DNA of 64,000 nt from Ostreiculturibacter nitratireducens (GCF_032670585.1 NZ_JAVQHL010000003.1:248001-312000); one strand, 5' to 3'. Shown: positions 31,825 to 41,146, numbered from the stretch's first letter. The notes: generated by a model not told the origin, from the letters alone. Translations and numbers: made by a program.

Positions 31825-33032
31825 AGGAAACTCCGTCCCTTCCCCTGCGCCGGCACGCCGAGATGCGCCGCGACCGAGGCGCCGACGTCGACGAAGCCGA
31901 CCTGGCCGACGGCGCGGGCGCCGACACCTGCGCCGACCACCGGGGCCCGTTCCCGCGTGTGGTCGGTGCCGAACCAGGTCGGATCATTGCCGTGATCGGC
32001 CGTGAAGATCGCGAGGTCGCCGGGCCTGAGGCGGGCCAGGAACTCCCCCGCCCGGGCGTCGAACCACTCGAGCGCGCGGGCATAGCCCGACACGTCGCGG
32101 CGGTGGCCATACTTGCTGTCGAATTCCACGAAATTCGCGAAGGTCAGGGAACCGTCCGGGGCGCCATCGACGAGATCCATCATGTGGTCGAAAAGGGCGG
32201 CGTCGTCCGGTCCCTTCAGGACTTCGTCGATGCCCTTGCCCGAGAAGATGTCTCCGATCTTGCCGACCGCGCAGACTTTTCCGCCCGCCGCCTGCACCCA
32301 GTCGCAGAGCGTGGGTTCCGGTGGGGCGATGGCGTAGTCGTGCCGGTTGCCCGTACGTTCGAAACTGCCCGGTTCGCCAACAAAGGGCCGCGCGATGACG
32401 CGGCCGACCTTCATTGCGTGAAGCTTCGGCGCGATCCTTTCGCAGAGGTCGAGCAGGCGCTTCAGTCCGAAGGTTTCCTCATGCGCGGCGATCTGGAAGA
32501 CGCTGTCCGCCGAGGTGTAGCAGATCGGCCATCCCGTCCGCATGTGTTCGGCCCCGAGTTCCTCGATGATCTTCGTGCCCGAGGCGTGGCGATTGCAGAG
32601 CGTTCCTTCCGCCCCGGCAAGGTGCGCGACCTCGTCCATCAGGTCTTGCGGAAACGCCGGGTCTTCGTTCGGGAAATAGGTCCAGTCCCAGGGCACGGGC
32701 ACCCCGGCCAGCTCCCAGTGGCCCGATGGCGTGTCCTTGCCCTTCGAGACTTCCGTCGCCGCGCCCCACAGGCCCGCGGGCTCCGCCCCGAGCCCTTCGA
32801 CCTCCATGCTGGACGCAAGCCGCAGCGCCGCGCCAAGGCCCAAGGCGTCGAGATTGGGCATCCTGAGCGGCCCGCTGCGCCCTTCCTCCGCGCGTCCGGC
32901 GGCGCAGGCTTCCGCGATATGCCCGAGCGTGTTTGCCCCGGTATCGGGCCTACCCGCGTTGAAGAAGTTCGCGGCGTCCGGCGCGCCGCCGCAGCCGACG
33001 CTGTCCATGACGATCAGGAAGGCACGCGCCAT
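31821..33032 (-). CDS. deoB: Phosphopentomutase
   Basis: A 403-residue alkaline-phosphatase-superfamily enzyme that interconverts (deoxy)ribose 1- and 5-phosphate. The N-terminus ARAFLIVMDSVGCGGAPDA carries the metal-binding Asp10; further motifs are TPSGHWELAG near 102, YTSADSVFQIAAHEE near 175, and the C-terminal FTADHGNDPTWFGTDHTRE near 342. The stop overlaps add by 4 nt, and the start overlaps the deoA stop by a single base (TGATG). It links thymidine phosphorylase output to central metabolism. Confidence 0.97.
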   Translation of the reverse strand: MARAFLIVMDSVGCGGAPDAANFFNAGRPDTGANTLGHIAEACAAGRAEEGRSGPLRMPNLDALGLGAALRLASSMEVEGLGAEPAGLWGAATEVSKGKDTPSGHWELAGVPVPWDWTYFPNEDPAFPQDLMDEVAHLAGAEGTLCNRHASGTKIIEELGAEHMRTGWPICYTSADSVFQIAAHEETFGLKRLLDLCERIAPKLHAMKVGRVIARPFVGEPGSFERTGNRHDYAIAPPEPTLCDWVQAAGGKVCAVGKIGDIFSGKGIDEVLKGPDDAALFDHMMDLVDGAPDGSLTFANFVEFDSKYGHRRDVSGYARALEWFDARAGEFLARLRPGDLAIFTADHGNDPTWFGTDHTRERAPVVGAGVGARAVGQVGFVDVGASVAAHLGVPAQGKGRSFL

Positions 33033-34342
33033 CAGCCGACCTTTTCCAGGACCAGCGGCCAGGGTTCGACCGGGCTCTCGCTCAGCCTGTAGGCCCGGCG
33101 CACCTCCGCGATGGCCTTCTGCGCCTCCGCTTCGGTCGCGGCGTGGACGAGGGCTATCGGCTCTCCCTCGTCGATGGTGTCGCCGACCTTGGCCAGTGCG
33201 GAGAGCCCGACGGAAGGATTGATCTTCTCCCCGCCCTTCAGCCGTCCCCCGCCGAGGTGCACGACCGCGTGGCCCAGAGCCTCCGCGTCGATCTTGGCGA
33301 CGTGACCGGCCTCGTCAGCGAACACCTCGCGCAGCACGGGCGCCGCCGGCAGCCGGTCGCGGTAATGTTCGATGAAGTCCTTGGGTCCGCCGAGCGCGGC
33401 GACCATCTTGCCGAAAATCTCGGCGGCACGGCCCGATTCCATCGCCTCGGAGACACGGTTTGCCCCTTCCTCGGCGTCCTTGGCCAGTCCAGCGAGAGCA
33501 AGCGCCTCGCCCCCGAGATCGACGGTCAGATCCCAGAGCGCCGGGTTCACCTCGTCGCAGGTCAGCGTTTCGAGCGCGGCGATGACCTCCAGCGCGTTGC
33601 CCGCCTCGGTCGCGAGAGGCTCGTCCATGTCCGTGATCAGGGCCGCCGTCCTGCACCCCGCGCCGTTCGCCGTGTCGACGAGGGAAATGGCCAGCGCCTT
33701 CGCATCCTCCTTCGTCTTCATGAAAGCGCCCGAGCCGCACTTCACGTCGAGGACCAGCGCCTCGAGCCCGGCGGCGAGCTTCTTCGACAGGATGGAGGCG
33801 GTGATGAGGTCGATGCTTTCGACGGTCCCTGAGATGTCGCGGATGCCGTAGAGCCGCCGGTCCGCCGGGGCGATGTTCGCGCTGGCGCCGACGATGGCGC
33901 AGCCCGTTTCCGCGACGATCCGGTGAAGATCCTCGACCGATACGTCGGTCCGGTAGCCCGGGATCGCCTCGAGCTTGTCGAGCGTTCCCCCGGTATGGCC
34001 GAGCCCGCGGCCGGAAATCATCGGCACATAGGCGCCGCAGGCCGCGAGCGCAGGCGCGAGAAGAAGCGAGATGCAGTCCCCGATCCCGCCCGTCGAATGC
34101 TTGTCCACCACCGGTCCCGGCAGGTCCCAGGTCAGCACCTGCCCGCTGTCGCGCATCGCCTCGGTCAGGGCGACCCTGCCTTCGGCCCCAAGGCCGTTCA
34201 GCAGGACAGCCATCGCGAATGCCCCGGCCTGCGCGTCCGTGACATCGCCCGAGGCGAGCCCGTCGGCGAACCATTTCGCCGCCTCCGGCCGAAGCCCCTT
34301 TCGGTCCCGGACCGCCGCGATGATCGACCGGGCGTCCATCAC
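33032..34342 (-). CDS. deoA: Thymidine phosphorylase
   Basis: A 436-residue enzyme cleaving thymidine or deoxyuridine to the base and deoxyribose 1-phosphate. The phosphate-binding motif DKHSTGGIGDCISLLLAPAL is near residues 81-100, followed by SGRGLGHTGGTLDKLEAIPG and a C-terminal PYNP domain. The ATG at 34342 overlaps the cdd stop in ATGA; a second ATG follows immediately. The deoxyribose 1-phosphate it produces is used by the deoB product next to it. Confidence 0.97.
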   Translation of the reverse strand: MMDARSIIAAVRDRKGLRPEAAKWFADGLASGDVTDAQAGAFAMAVLLNGLGAEGRVALTEAMRDSGQVLTWDLPGPVVDKHSTGGIGDCISLLLAPALAACGAYVPMISGRGLGHTGGTLDKLEAIPGYRTDVSVEDLHRIVAETGCAIVGASANIAPADRRLYGIRDISGTVESIDLITASILSKKLAAGLEALVLDVKCGSGAFMKTKEDAKALAISLVDTANGAGCRTAALITDMDEPLATEAGNALEVIAALETLTCDEVNPALWDLTVDLGGEALALAGLAKDAEEGANRVSEAMESGRAAEIFGKMVAALGGPKDFIEHYRDRLPAAPVLREVFADEAGHVAKIDAEALGHAVVHLGGGRLKGGEKINPSVGLSALAKVGDTIDEGEPIALVHAATEAEAQKAIAEVRRAYRLSESPVEPWPLVLEKVG

Positions 34343-34731
34343 GCCTTGTCCATGTGGCGGGAGTTGAAGCCGGCCGGCAGCAGGTCGCCGATCGTCGACT
34401 CGCTCGTCTTGCCGCTTACGGTCGCCATGATGACCTTCACGTCGTGCCGCCCGAACTCCGCGAGCTTCTGGCGGCAGCCGCCGCAGGGGGAGGTAGGCTC
34501 CGGGCTGTCGGCGATCACGCAGACCTCGGTCAGTTCGGTCTCGCCGGCGGCGATCATGGCGGCGATGGCGCCCGCTTCGGCGCAGGTGCCCTCCGGGTAG
34601 GCCACGTTTTCCACGTTGCAGCCAGCGTAGACCCTGCCCGAGGCGCCCCGGACGGCCGCGCCGACCTTGAAATGCGAATAGGGGGCATAGGCGTTTTCGC
34701 GAACGTCTGTGGCAGCTTTCAGCAGGCTCAT
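34339..34731 (-). CDS. cdd: Cytidine deaminase
   Basis: A 130-residue zinc enzyme converting (deoxy)cytidine to (deoxy)uridine. Start MSLLKAATDVRENAYAPYSH. The catalytic CNVENVAYPEGTCAEAGAI (C-A-E) lies near residues 48-66, and the second zinc motif SPCGGCRQKLAEF is near 85-97. The length is typical of homotetrameric bacterial forms. It is the first gene of the nucleoside salvage operon and may share a transcript with the cupin gene 56 nt upstream. Confidence 0.96.
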   Translation of the reverse strand: MSLLKAATDVRENAYAPYSHFKVGAAVRGASGRVYAGCNVENVAYPEGTCAEAGAIAAMIAAGETELTEVCVIADSPEPTSPCGGCRQKLAEFGRHDVKVIMATVSGKTSESTIGDLLPAGFNSRHMDKA

Positions 34732-34787
34732 GGCGGACCTCCTCGGACTTCTGTCCATGCTGCGTCCGCGGCGCGCGCGATGCAAGC

Positions 34788-35876
34788 TCAGCCGCGCGTT
34801 TCCGTGGCGAAAGTACCGGGCAGCGTCACTTCCAGAAGCTCGAATTCATCCGTCGGATCGGCCCAGCACGTCCACATCCCCGGCGGGATCACGAAGGCGT
34901 CACCCGCGCCGAGGCGGTAGGGGTCCTTCCCCTCGCCTTCAAGCGTCATCGACCCGTCCATGACGAAACCGAAGAGGATGTCGGCGTCGTGCTTCGCCCA
35001 AAGCGGCTCTCCCTCCCCTTTGCGGACGACCTGGACGCCAGCCACGTTCTTCGTGTTCGCGGCGATCGTCGTGTCGCGGCAGATGTAGCCAGGCAAACGG
35101 AACGGCCCCCACGCGGCCTCTGAGCCCACGTTGTGAACGAATTTCTGCCCCTGCCATTCGCGGTCAGGCCGGACATTGGGGGTGGGAAGCGTCATTTCAT
35201 GGTCGATCTCGGTGATGTGCTCGGCGGGAACGCCGATCTCGATCACCTCGATCCCGTCCGAGGCTTCGAGCACGCGGTGCCGGATCTCCGGCGGCTGGAT
35301 GAAGCAGTCCCCGGCCTTCAGCCGGATCGGACCGCCCTGGTCCTCGTAGACGACGTCGACCCAGCCCTTGTAGCAGAAGATCAGCTGGAACCCGACCTTG
35401 TGGAAATGCACCATGTCGGGCACCGGACCACCGTCGGGGATGCGGATGTGGCTCGCGATCACCGCGCCGCCGAGCCGCGAGGGCACGAGGTCGCGGTAGT
35501 GCATGCCCGCCCGGCCGATGATCCAGGGCGCCTGGTCGGCAAGCCGGCGCACGACAAAGGCGTGCTCGGTGGGCGGCAGGACCAGAGGCGGGTTGAGGAC
35601 GTCGATCTCCACCCGCGTTCCTCCGGGGGAGGTCAGTTCGCGCGCGCCCTCCGCGACGCCGTCGGGGTCATCCGTGAGAATGCGGATCGTGCCGGGTGCT
35701 TCCCCAGCCGACTGATCGAGGCGCACCCGGAGCCCGTGCCCGGAAAAGACGGCGATCGCCGGGTTGTCCGCCGGGTAGATCATGTCGAGCCGCATCTTCA
35801 GCACCTTTGTGAAGAACGGCAGGTCTTTCGCCAGGCTCGTCGTCGGCAACCTGATCTCGGCACGGGTCTCGGTCAT
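34788..35876 (-). CDS. Glyoxalase-like plus double-cupin fusion protein
   Basis: A 362-residue protein starting MTETRAEIRLPTTSLAKDL at 35876. Residues 1-110 look like half a glyoxalase/bleomycin-resistance domain (LPTTSLAKDLPFFTKVLKMR). Residues 130-230 form one cupin (VHFHKVGFQLIFCYKGWVDV, then AGDCFIQPPEIRHRVLEASD) and 250-350 a second (KNVAGVQVVRKGEGEPLWAK, then GAGDAFVIPPGMWTCWADP). The second cupin lacks most metal-binding His. The combination is unusual and its substrate is unknown. It stands directly upstream of cdd on the same strand. Confidence 0.78.
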   Translation of the reverse strand: MTETRAEIRLPTTSLAKDLPFFTKVLKMRLDMIYPADNPAIAVFSGHGLRVRLDQSAGEAPGTIRILTDDPDGVAEGARELTSPGGTRVEIDVLNPPLVLPPTEHAFVVRRLADQAPWIIGRAGMHYRDLVPSRLGGAVIASHIRIPDGGPVPDMVHFHKVGFQLIFCYKGWVDVVYEDQGGPIRLKAGDCFIQPPEIRHRVLEASDGIEVIEIGVPAEHITEIDHEMTLPTPNVRPDREWQGQKFVHNVGSEAAWGPFRLPGYICRDTTIAANTKNVAGVQVVRKGEGEPLWAKHDADILFGFVMDGSMTLEGEGKDPYRLGAGDAFVIPPGMWTCWADPTDEFELLEVTLPGTFATETRG

Positions 35877-35980
35877 GGCTCTTCTCCTCCGCGGCGCCAG
35901 CCTGAGCGCGGCGCAGCGGATTTGCAAGTTCCCCTTGAAAGGGCCGCGGGTTTAGTGCACTTCCGATACGAGGAAAGATA

Positions 35981-35994
35981 GTTTAACCTTAAAC
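35981..35994. promoter_or_regulatory. Perfect dyad GTTTAA-CC-TTAAAC before malic enzyme
   Basis: A 14-bp perfect inverted repeat in a locally AT-rich stretch, ending 20 nt before the malic enzyme ATG and overlapping the likely transcription start. In a GC-rich genome such an AT dyad is rare and looks like a repressor operator. It also contains TTAACC, half of a CtrA-type motif, but the full CtrA spacing is absent. Cognate factor unknown. Confidence 0.5.
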
Positions 35995-36014
35995 AAATTT
36001 CCCTGGAGGGGCGC

Positions 36015-38297
36015 ATGGCCGACGAAGCAAGGCAGGAGAACGCGCGTCAGGCGGCGCTCGACTACCACGAATTCCCCAAGCCCGGAAAACTCGAGATCCG
36101 CGCTACGAAGCCCCTTGCCAACGGGCGCGACCTGTCCCGCGCCTATTCCCCCGGCGTGGCCGAAGCCTGTCTCGACATCAAGGCGGATCCGGCGGCCGCG
36201 TCGCGCTTCACCGCGCGCGGCAACCTCGTCGCGGTGGTCACGAACGGCTCGGCGGTGCTCGGCCTCGGCAACATCGGCGCGCTCGCATCGAAGCCGGTGA
36301 TGGAAGGGAAGGCCGTCCTCTTCAAGAAATTCGCGAATATCGACTGCTTCGACATCGAACTGAACGAGCCCGACCCGGAGAAGCTGGCGGAGATCGTCTG
36401 CGCGCTGGAACCCACCTTCGGCGCGATCAACCTTGAAGACATCAAGGCACCGGACTGCTTCATCGTCGAAAAGATCTGCCGCGAGCGGATGAACATCCCC
36501 GTCTTCCACGACGACCAGCACGGCACCGCCATCGTCGTCGGCGCGGCCGCGACGAACGCGCTTCATGTCGCGGGAAAGCAGTTCGACGAGATCAAGGTCG
36601 TCTCAACCGGTGGCGGCGCCGCGGGCATCGCCTGCCTCAACATGCTCCTGAAGCTCGGCGTCAAGCGTGAGAACGTGTGGCTCTGCGACCTCGAGGGGCT
36701 CGTCTACAAGGGGCGCGAGGCACAGATGACGCCGCAGAAGGCGGAATTCGCGCAAGGCGATACCCCCGCCACACTCGACGACGTGATCGAGGGCGCGGAT
36801 CTGTTCCTCGGCCTTTCGGGTCCCGGTGTCCTCACGCCCGCGATGGTCGCGAAGATGTCGCCTCGCCCGATCGTCTTCGCGCTCGCCAACCCGACCCCGG
36901 AAATCCTGCCCGACGAGGTCCGCTCCGTCGCGCCCGAAGCGATCATCGCGACCGGCCGGTCCGACTACCCGAACCAGGTCAACAACGTACTCTGCTTCCC
37001 CTTCATCTTCCGCGGCGCGCTCGACGTGGGTGCGACGACCATCAACGACGAGATGCAGCTCGCCTGCATCGAAGGGATCGCCGCGTTGGCCCGCGCCACC
37101 ACCTCGGCCGAGGCCGCCGCGGCCTACCGGGGGGAGAAACTGTCTTTCGGCGCCGATTACCTCATCCCCAAGCCCTTCGACCCGCGCCTCATGGGCGTGG
37201 TGGCGTCGGCCGTCGCCCGCGCCGCGATGGAATCCGGCGTCGCCACGCGGCCGATCCCGGACCTCGTGACCTACAAGCAGAGGCTCGACGGATCGGTGTT
37301 CCGTTCCGCGCTCCTGATGCGGCCGGTGTTCGAGGCCGCAGCCACCGCCACGCGCCGCATCGTCTTCGCCGAGGGCGAGGACGAAAGGGTCCTGCGCGCT
37401 GCGAACGCCATGATCGAGGAGACGACCGACAAGCCGATCCTGATCGGTCGCCCGGAAGTCATCGAGATGCGCTGCGACCGCGCGGGCCTGCCGATCCGCC
37501 CGGGCACACATTTCGAGGTGGTGAACCCCGAAAGCGATCCCCGTTACCGCGATTACTGGGGCACCTATCACGAACTGATGGCGCGGCGCGGTGTCACGCC
37601 CGACATTGCGCGCGCCGTGATGCGGACGAACACCACCGCCATTGCCGCTGTCATGGTCCACCGGGGCGAGGCCGACAGCCTGATCTGCGGGACCTTCGGC
37701 CAGTTCCTGTGGCACCTCAATTACGTCCGCCAGGTTCTCGCCCGGGGTGGTCTGCGCCCGGTCGGCGCGCTTTCCCTGATGATCCTCGAGGATGGCCCGC
37801 TCTTCATCGCCGACACCCAGGTTCACCCCGACCCGACACCCGAGCAGGTGGCCGACGCCGCCATCGGAGCCGCCCGCCATGCCCGCCGCTTCGGCATCAC
37901 GCCAAAGGTGGCGCTCTGCTCGCATTCGCAGTTCGGCAACCTCGACACGGCTTCCGGTCAGAAGATGCGGGCCGCGATGGAGATTCTCGACCGGCGCGAG
38001 GCCGACTTCGCCTATGATGGGGAGATGCACATCGACTCCGCGCTCGATCCGGACCTGCGGGAACGCATCTTCCCCGGTTCCCGGTTCGAGGGCGCGGCCA
38101 ATGTCCTCGTCTTCGCGAACACGGATGCAGCCTCGGGTGTGCGCAACATCCTGAAGATGAAGGCGAACGGGATCGAGGTCGGGCCGATCCTGATGGGGAT
38201 GGGCAACAGGGCGCATGTCGTCACGCCTTCGATCACGGCGCGCGGGCTTCTCAACATGTCGGCCGTCGCCGGCACTCCGGTCGCCCATTACGGCTGA
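36015..38297 (+). CDS. maeB: NADP-dependent malic enzyme with phosphotransacetylase-like C-terminal domain
   Basis: A 760-residue enzyme converting malate to pyruvate and CO2 with NADP+. Residues 20-160 form the malic N-domain (LSRAYSPGVAEACLDI, NVTNG-like VVTNGSAVLGLGNIG, and FHDDQHGTAIVVGAAATNAL). The NAD(P)-binding domain follows with VVSTGGGAAGIACLNMLLKL near 197. Residues 430-760 form the PTA-like domain (IVFAEGEDERVLRAA) that acts as an acetyl-CoA sensor in MaeB proteins. GGAGGGGCGC stands before the ATG. Normal full length. Confidence 0.95.
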   Translation: MADEARQENARQAALDYHEFPKPGKLEIRATKPLANGRDLSRAYSPGVAEACLDIKADPAAASRFTARGNLVAVVTNGSAVLGLGNIGALASKPVMEGKAVLFKKFANIDCFDIELNEPDPEKLAEIVCALEPTFGAINLEDIKAPDCFIVEKICRERMNIPVFHDDQHGTAIVVGAAATNALHVAGKQFDEIKVVSTGGGAAGIACLNMLLKLGVKRENVWLCDLEGLVYKGREAQMTPQKAEFAQGDTPATLDDVIEGADLFLGLSGPGVLTPAMVAKMSPRPIVFALANPTPEILPDEVRSVAPEAIIATGRSDYPNQVNNVLCFPFIFRGALDVGATTINDEMQLACIEGIAALARATTSAEAAAAYRGEKLSFGADYLIPKPFDPRLMGVVASAVARAAMESGVATRPIPDLVTYKQRLDGSVFRSALLMRPVFEAAATATRRIVFAEGEDERVLRAANAMIEETTDKPILIGRPEVIEMRCDRAGLPIRPGTHFEVVNPESDPRYRDYWGTYHELMARRGVTPDIARAVMRTNTTAIAAVMVHRGEADSLICGTFGQFLWHLNYVRQVLARGGLRPVGALSLMILEDGPLFIADTQVHPDPTPEQVADAAIGAARHARRFGITPKVALCSHSQFGNLDTASGQKMRAAMEILDRREADFAYDGEMHIDSALDPDLRERIFPGSRFEGAANVLVFANTDAASGVRNILKMKANGIEVGPILMGMGNRAHVVTPSITARGLLNMSAVAGTPVAHYG

Positions 38298-38323
38298 TCG
38301 CCACCCTGCGAGCGATAACATCC

Positions 38324-38358
38324 GGCGCAAATGCTGCGCCGCAACAATCGCGCAACAT
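38324..38358. repeat. Dyad and TTGCG-type repeats upstream of prpE
   Basis: GGCGCA-AATGC-TGCGCC (38324-38340) is a perfect 6-bp inverted repeat. Together with two further GCAAC copies (38341-38345, 38353-38356) it makes three CGCAA/GCAAC elements between malic enzyme and prpE. Short-chain acyl-CoA regulators of the ScfR group bind TTTGC-type repeats before propionate genes in related bacteria; the match here is partial. It could also be a weak structure at the end of the maeB transcript. Confidence 0.3.
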
Positions 38359-38418
38359 TCTTGTGCCAACCCGCGCCCGGAAGATACACCGGGCACGAGT
38401 CTGACGAGGAGGACAGGG

Positions 38419-40311
38419 ATGCAGTACAAGGACGTCTACGCCGCGTGGAAGGCCGATCCCGAGGCGTTCTGGATGCGCGCCGCGGAAGAGATCGACTGGG
38501 ACACGGAGCCCTCGAAAGCGCTCTTCGCCGACAACGCCCCGCTCTACGAATGGTTCTCGGACGGGTTCGTGAACACTTGCTGGAACGCCGTCGACCGTCA
38601 CGTGGAAGCTGGCCATGGCGCCCGCACCGCGATCATCCACGACAGCCCCGTCACCGGCACGATCCACAGGATCACCTATGCCGAGCTCAAGGCCCGCGTC
38701 GCGAGCCTCGCCGGCGCGCTCCGCGAAAAGGGCGTCGAGAAGGGCGACCGCGTCATCATCTACATGCCGATGGTGCCCGAGGCGCTGGAAGCGATGCTCG
38801 CCTGCGCGCGTCTCGGCGCGATCCATTCCGTCGTGTTCGGCGGCTTTGCCGCGCATGAGCTCGCCGTGCGCATCGACGACGCAAAGCCGAAGGCGATCAT
38901 CGCAGCCTCCTGCGGGATCGAGCCGGGGCGCGTCGTCCACTACAAGCCGCTCCTCGACGCGGCGATCGAACAGGCCCAGCACAAGCCCGACTTCTGCGTC
39001 ATCTTTCAGCGCGAGGAGGAAGTGGCGAAGCTGACCGAGGGGCGCGATTTCGACTGGCACGCGTTCCAGTACGGCGTCGCCCCAGCCGACTGCGTTCCGG
39101 TCGAAGGGAACCACCCCGCCTACATCCTCTACACCTCCGGCACGACCGGCCAGCCCAAGGGCGTCGTCCGTGCGACCGGGGGGCACCTCGTTGCGCTGAA
39201 CTGGTCGATGAAGCACATTTACGATGTCGAGGCGGGCGATACCTTCTGGGCGGCCTCCGACGTGGGCTGGGTCGTGGGCCACAGCTACATCTGCTACGCC
39301 CCGCTCATCGCCGGCTGCACCACCATCGTGTTCGAGGGCAAACCCGTCGGCACGCCTGACGCCGGAACCTTCTGGCGCGTGATCCAGGATCACAAGGTCA
39401 AGAGCTTCTTCACCGCGCCCACCGCGTTCCGCGCGATCAAGCGCGACGACCCGGAGGGCAGGCTCGTCAAGGACTACGACCTGTCGTCTCTGAAGGCACT
39501 GTTCCTCGCAGGCGAAAGGGCGGACCCCGACACGATCAAATGGGCCGAAGCGAAACTGGGCGTCCCGGTCATCGACCACTGGTGGCAGACCGAAACCGGC
39601 TGGGCCATCGCCGCGAACCCGCTCGGTATCGAAAAGCTGCCGGTGAAGATCGGCTCGCCCTCGGTCGCAATGCCGGGCTACGACGTGCAGGTCCTGGACG
39701 AGGGCGGGCACCCGGTGAAGCCCGGCACGCTCGGCGCCATCGCGGTGAAACTGCCCCTGCCCCCCGGCACGCTGCCCACGCTCTGGAACGCCGAGGCGCG
39801 GTTCCGCAAGAGCTACCTGGAGCATTTCCCCGGCTACTACGAGACCGGGGATGCGGGCTACATCGACGAGGACGGGTATCTCTACATCATGGCCCGCACC
39901 GACGACGTCATCAACGTCGCGGGCCACCGCCTGTCGACCGGTGCGATGGAAGAGGTCCTCGCGTCCCATGAGGACGTCGCGGAATGCGCCGTGATCGGGG
40001 TCGCGGACGATCTGAAGGGTCAGCTGCCGCTGGGCTTCCTCTGCCTCAACAAGGGCTGCAACCGGCCGCATGAGGAAATCGTCAAGGAATGCGTGAAGCT
40101 GGTGCGCGACCAGATCGGTCCGGTCGCCGCGTTCAAGCTCGCCTGCGTGGTCGACCGGCTTCCGAAGACGCGGTCAGGCAAGATCCTGCGGGGCACGATG
40201 GTCAAGATCGCCGACGGCGCGCCGTTCAAGACCCCGGCGACGATCGACGACCCGGCGATCCTCGACGAGATCGCGGTGGCGCTCAAGGAACTGGGATACC
40301 CGAAGGCCTGA
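38419..40311 (+). CDS. prpE: Propionyl-CoA synthetase
   Basis: A 630-residue acetate/propionate-type ANL ligase that activates propionate to propionyl-CoA. Starts MQYKDVYAAWKADPEAFWM (GGAGGACAGGG upstream), the N-terminal signature of the PrpE group. Motifs include YTSGTTGQPKGVV near residue 239, DHWWQTETGWAI near 391 and PKTRSGKILRGTM with the acetylation-sensitive lysine near the C-terminus. The length and spacing match PrpE rather than Acs. It converges on nadK across a strong hairpin. Confidence 0.93.
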   Translation: MQYKDVYAAWKADPEAFWMRAAEEIDWDTEPSKALFADNAPLYEWFSDGFVNTCWNAVDRHVEAGHGARTAIIHDSPVTGTIHRITYAELKARVASLAGALREKGVEKGDRVIIYMPMVPEALEAMLACARLGAIHSVVFGGFAAHELAVRIDDAKPKAIIAASCGIEPGRVVHYKPLLDAAIEQAQHKPDFCVIFQREEEVAKLTEGRDFDWHAFQYGVAPADCVPVEGNHPAYILYTSGTTGQPKGVVRATGGHLVALNWSMKHIYDVEAGDTFWAASDVGWVVGHSYICYAPLIAGCTTIVFEGKPVGTPDAGTFWRVIQDHKVKSFFTAPTAFRAIKRDDPEGRLVKDYDLSSLKALFLAGERADPDTIKWAEAKLGVPVIDHWWQTETGWAIAANPLGIEKLPVKIGSPSVAMPGYDVQVLDEGGHPVKPGTLGAIAVKLPLPPGTLPTLWNAEARFRKSYLEHFPGYYETGDAGYIDEDGYLYIMARTDDVINVAGHRLSTGAMEEVLASHEDVAECAVIGVADDLKGQLPLGFLCLNKGCNRPHEEIVKECVKLVRDQIGPVAAFKLACVVDRLPKTRSGKILRGTMVKIADGAPFKTPATIDDPAILDEIAVALKELGYPKA

Positions 40312-40324
40312 CCGGCCTTCGCGG

Positions 40325-40353
40325 GCCGGCGGCGCTTTTCGGCGTCCGCCGGC
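40325..40353. terminator. Hairpin between convergent prpE and nadK
   Basis: Arms GCCGGCGG (40325-40332) and CCGCCGGC (40346-40353) form a perfect 8-bp GC stem in the 73-nt convergent gap. No T-run follows on either strand, so it may serve as a shared, Rho-aided or structural terminator. Confidence 0.4.
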
Positions 40354-40384
40354 TCTTCGCCGTCTGCGTCGCCCGGTGACGGCT

Positions 40385-41146
40385 TCAGACGAACTGCTCC
40401 CGCGTCAGACGTTCTTCGAGCCCGTGGCCGGGGTCGAAGAGGATATGGTGCGCGACGCCCGGTTCGGTCGCGACCTCGACCCAGAGCACGTCGCGGACGG
40501 ACCGGCCGTCGGCATCGGCCATGACCGGGCGCTTCGCCGCGTCGAGCACATCGAACCGGACCTTGGCTGTCTTCGGCAGAAGCGCCCCGCGCCAGCGACG
40601 GGGCCGGAAGGCCGCCATCGCGGTCAGCGCGAGCACATCCGAGCCGATGGGAAGGATCGGGCCGTGGGCGGAGTAGTTGTAGGCCGTGGATCCCGCGGGC
40701 GTGGCGACCAGCGCGCCGTCGCAGACGAGTTCTTCGAGCCGCACCTTGCCGTCGATGCTGATCCTGAGCTTCGCGGCCTGAGGTCCCGCGCGCAGGAGGC
40801 TCACCTCGTTGATCGCCAGTGCCGAATGAATGCGGCCCTGGGCGTCCTCCGCGCGCATGCGGAGCGGGTTGACCACCGCCTCCTCTGCGTTGGCGAGCCG
40901 TTCGGGCAGCCCCTCCTCCGCGTATTCGTTCATCAGGAATCCGATGGTGCCGCAGTTCATGCCGTAGACCTGCAGCGACAGCCCTTCGGTGGAATGCAGC
41001 GTGTGCAGCATGAACCCGTCACCGCCGAGCGCGACGATCACGTCGGCTTCTTCGATCGGCGCGTTGCCATAGCGCGCGACGAGGCGCTTGAATGCCGTCT
41101 GCGCGTCCTCGGCGTCGCTTGCCCTGAAATGGATGCGCTGCACCAC
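40385..41146 (-). CDS. nadK: NAD kinase
   Basis: About 253 residues. NadK phosphorylates NAD+ to NADP+. The nucleotide-binding GGDGFML lies near residues 40-46, followed by YGMNCGTIGFLMNEY (NE/D-type motif) and ATPAGSTAYNYSAHGPILP near 150. Short, lacking an N-terminal extension, as in alphaproteobacterial NadK. I favour a GTG start at 41146 (VVQRIHFRASDAEDAQ), which matches the family's start; an ATG at 41173 adds nine residues with no similarity. Confidence 0.93.
   Translation of the reverse strand: MVQRIHFRASDAEDAQTAFKRLVARYGNAPIEEADVIVALGGDGFMLHTLHSTEGLSLQVYGMNCGTIGFLMNEYAEEGLPERLANAEEAVVNPLRMRAEDAQGRIHSALAINEVSLLRAGPQAAKLRISIDGKVRLEELVCDGALVATPAGSTAYNYSAHGPILPIGSDVLALTAMAAFRPRRWRGALLPKTAKVRFDVLDAAKRPVMADADGRSVRDVLWVEVATEPGVAHHILFDPGHGLEERLTREQFV

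Noticed and set aside
38251..40071. Long minus-strand frame (606 codons) inside prpE
   Set aside because: Shadow of prpE caused by high GC third-position bias; residue composition is Arg/His/Asp-rich without any domain.
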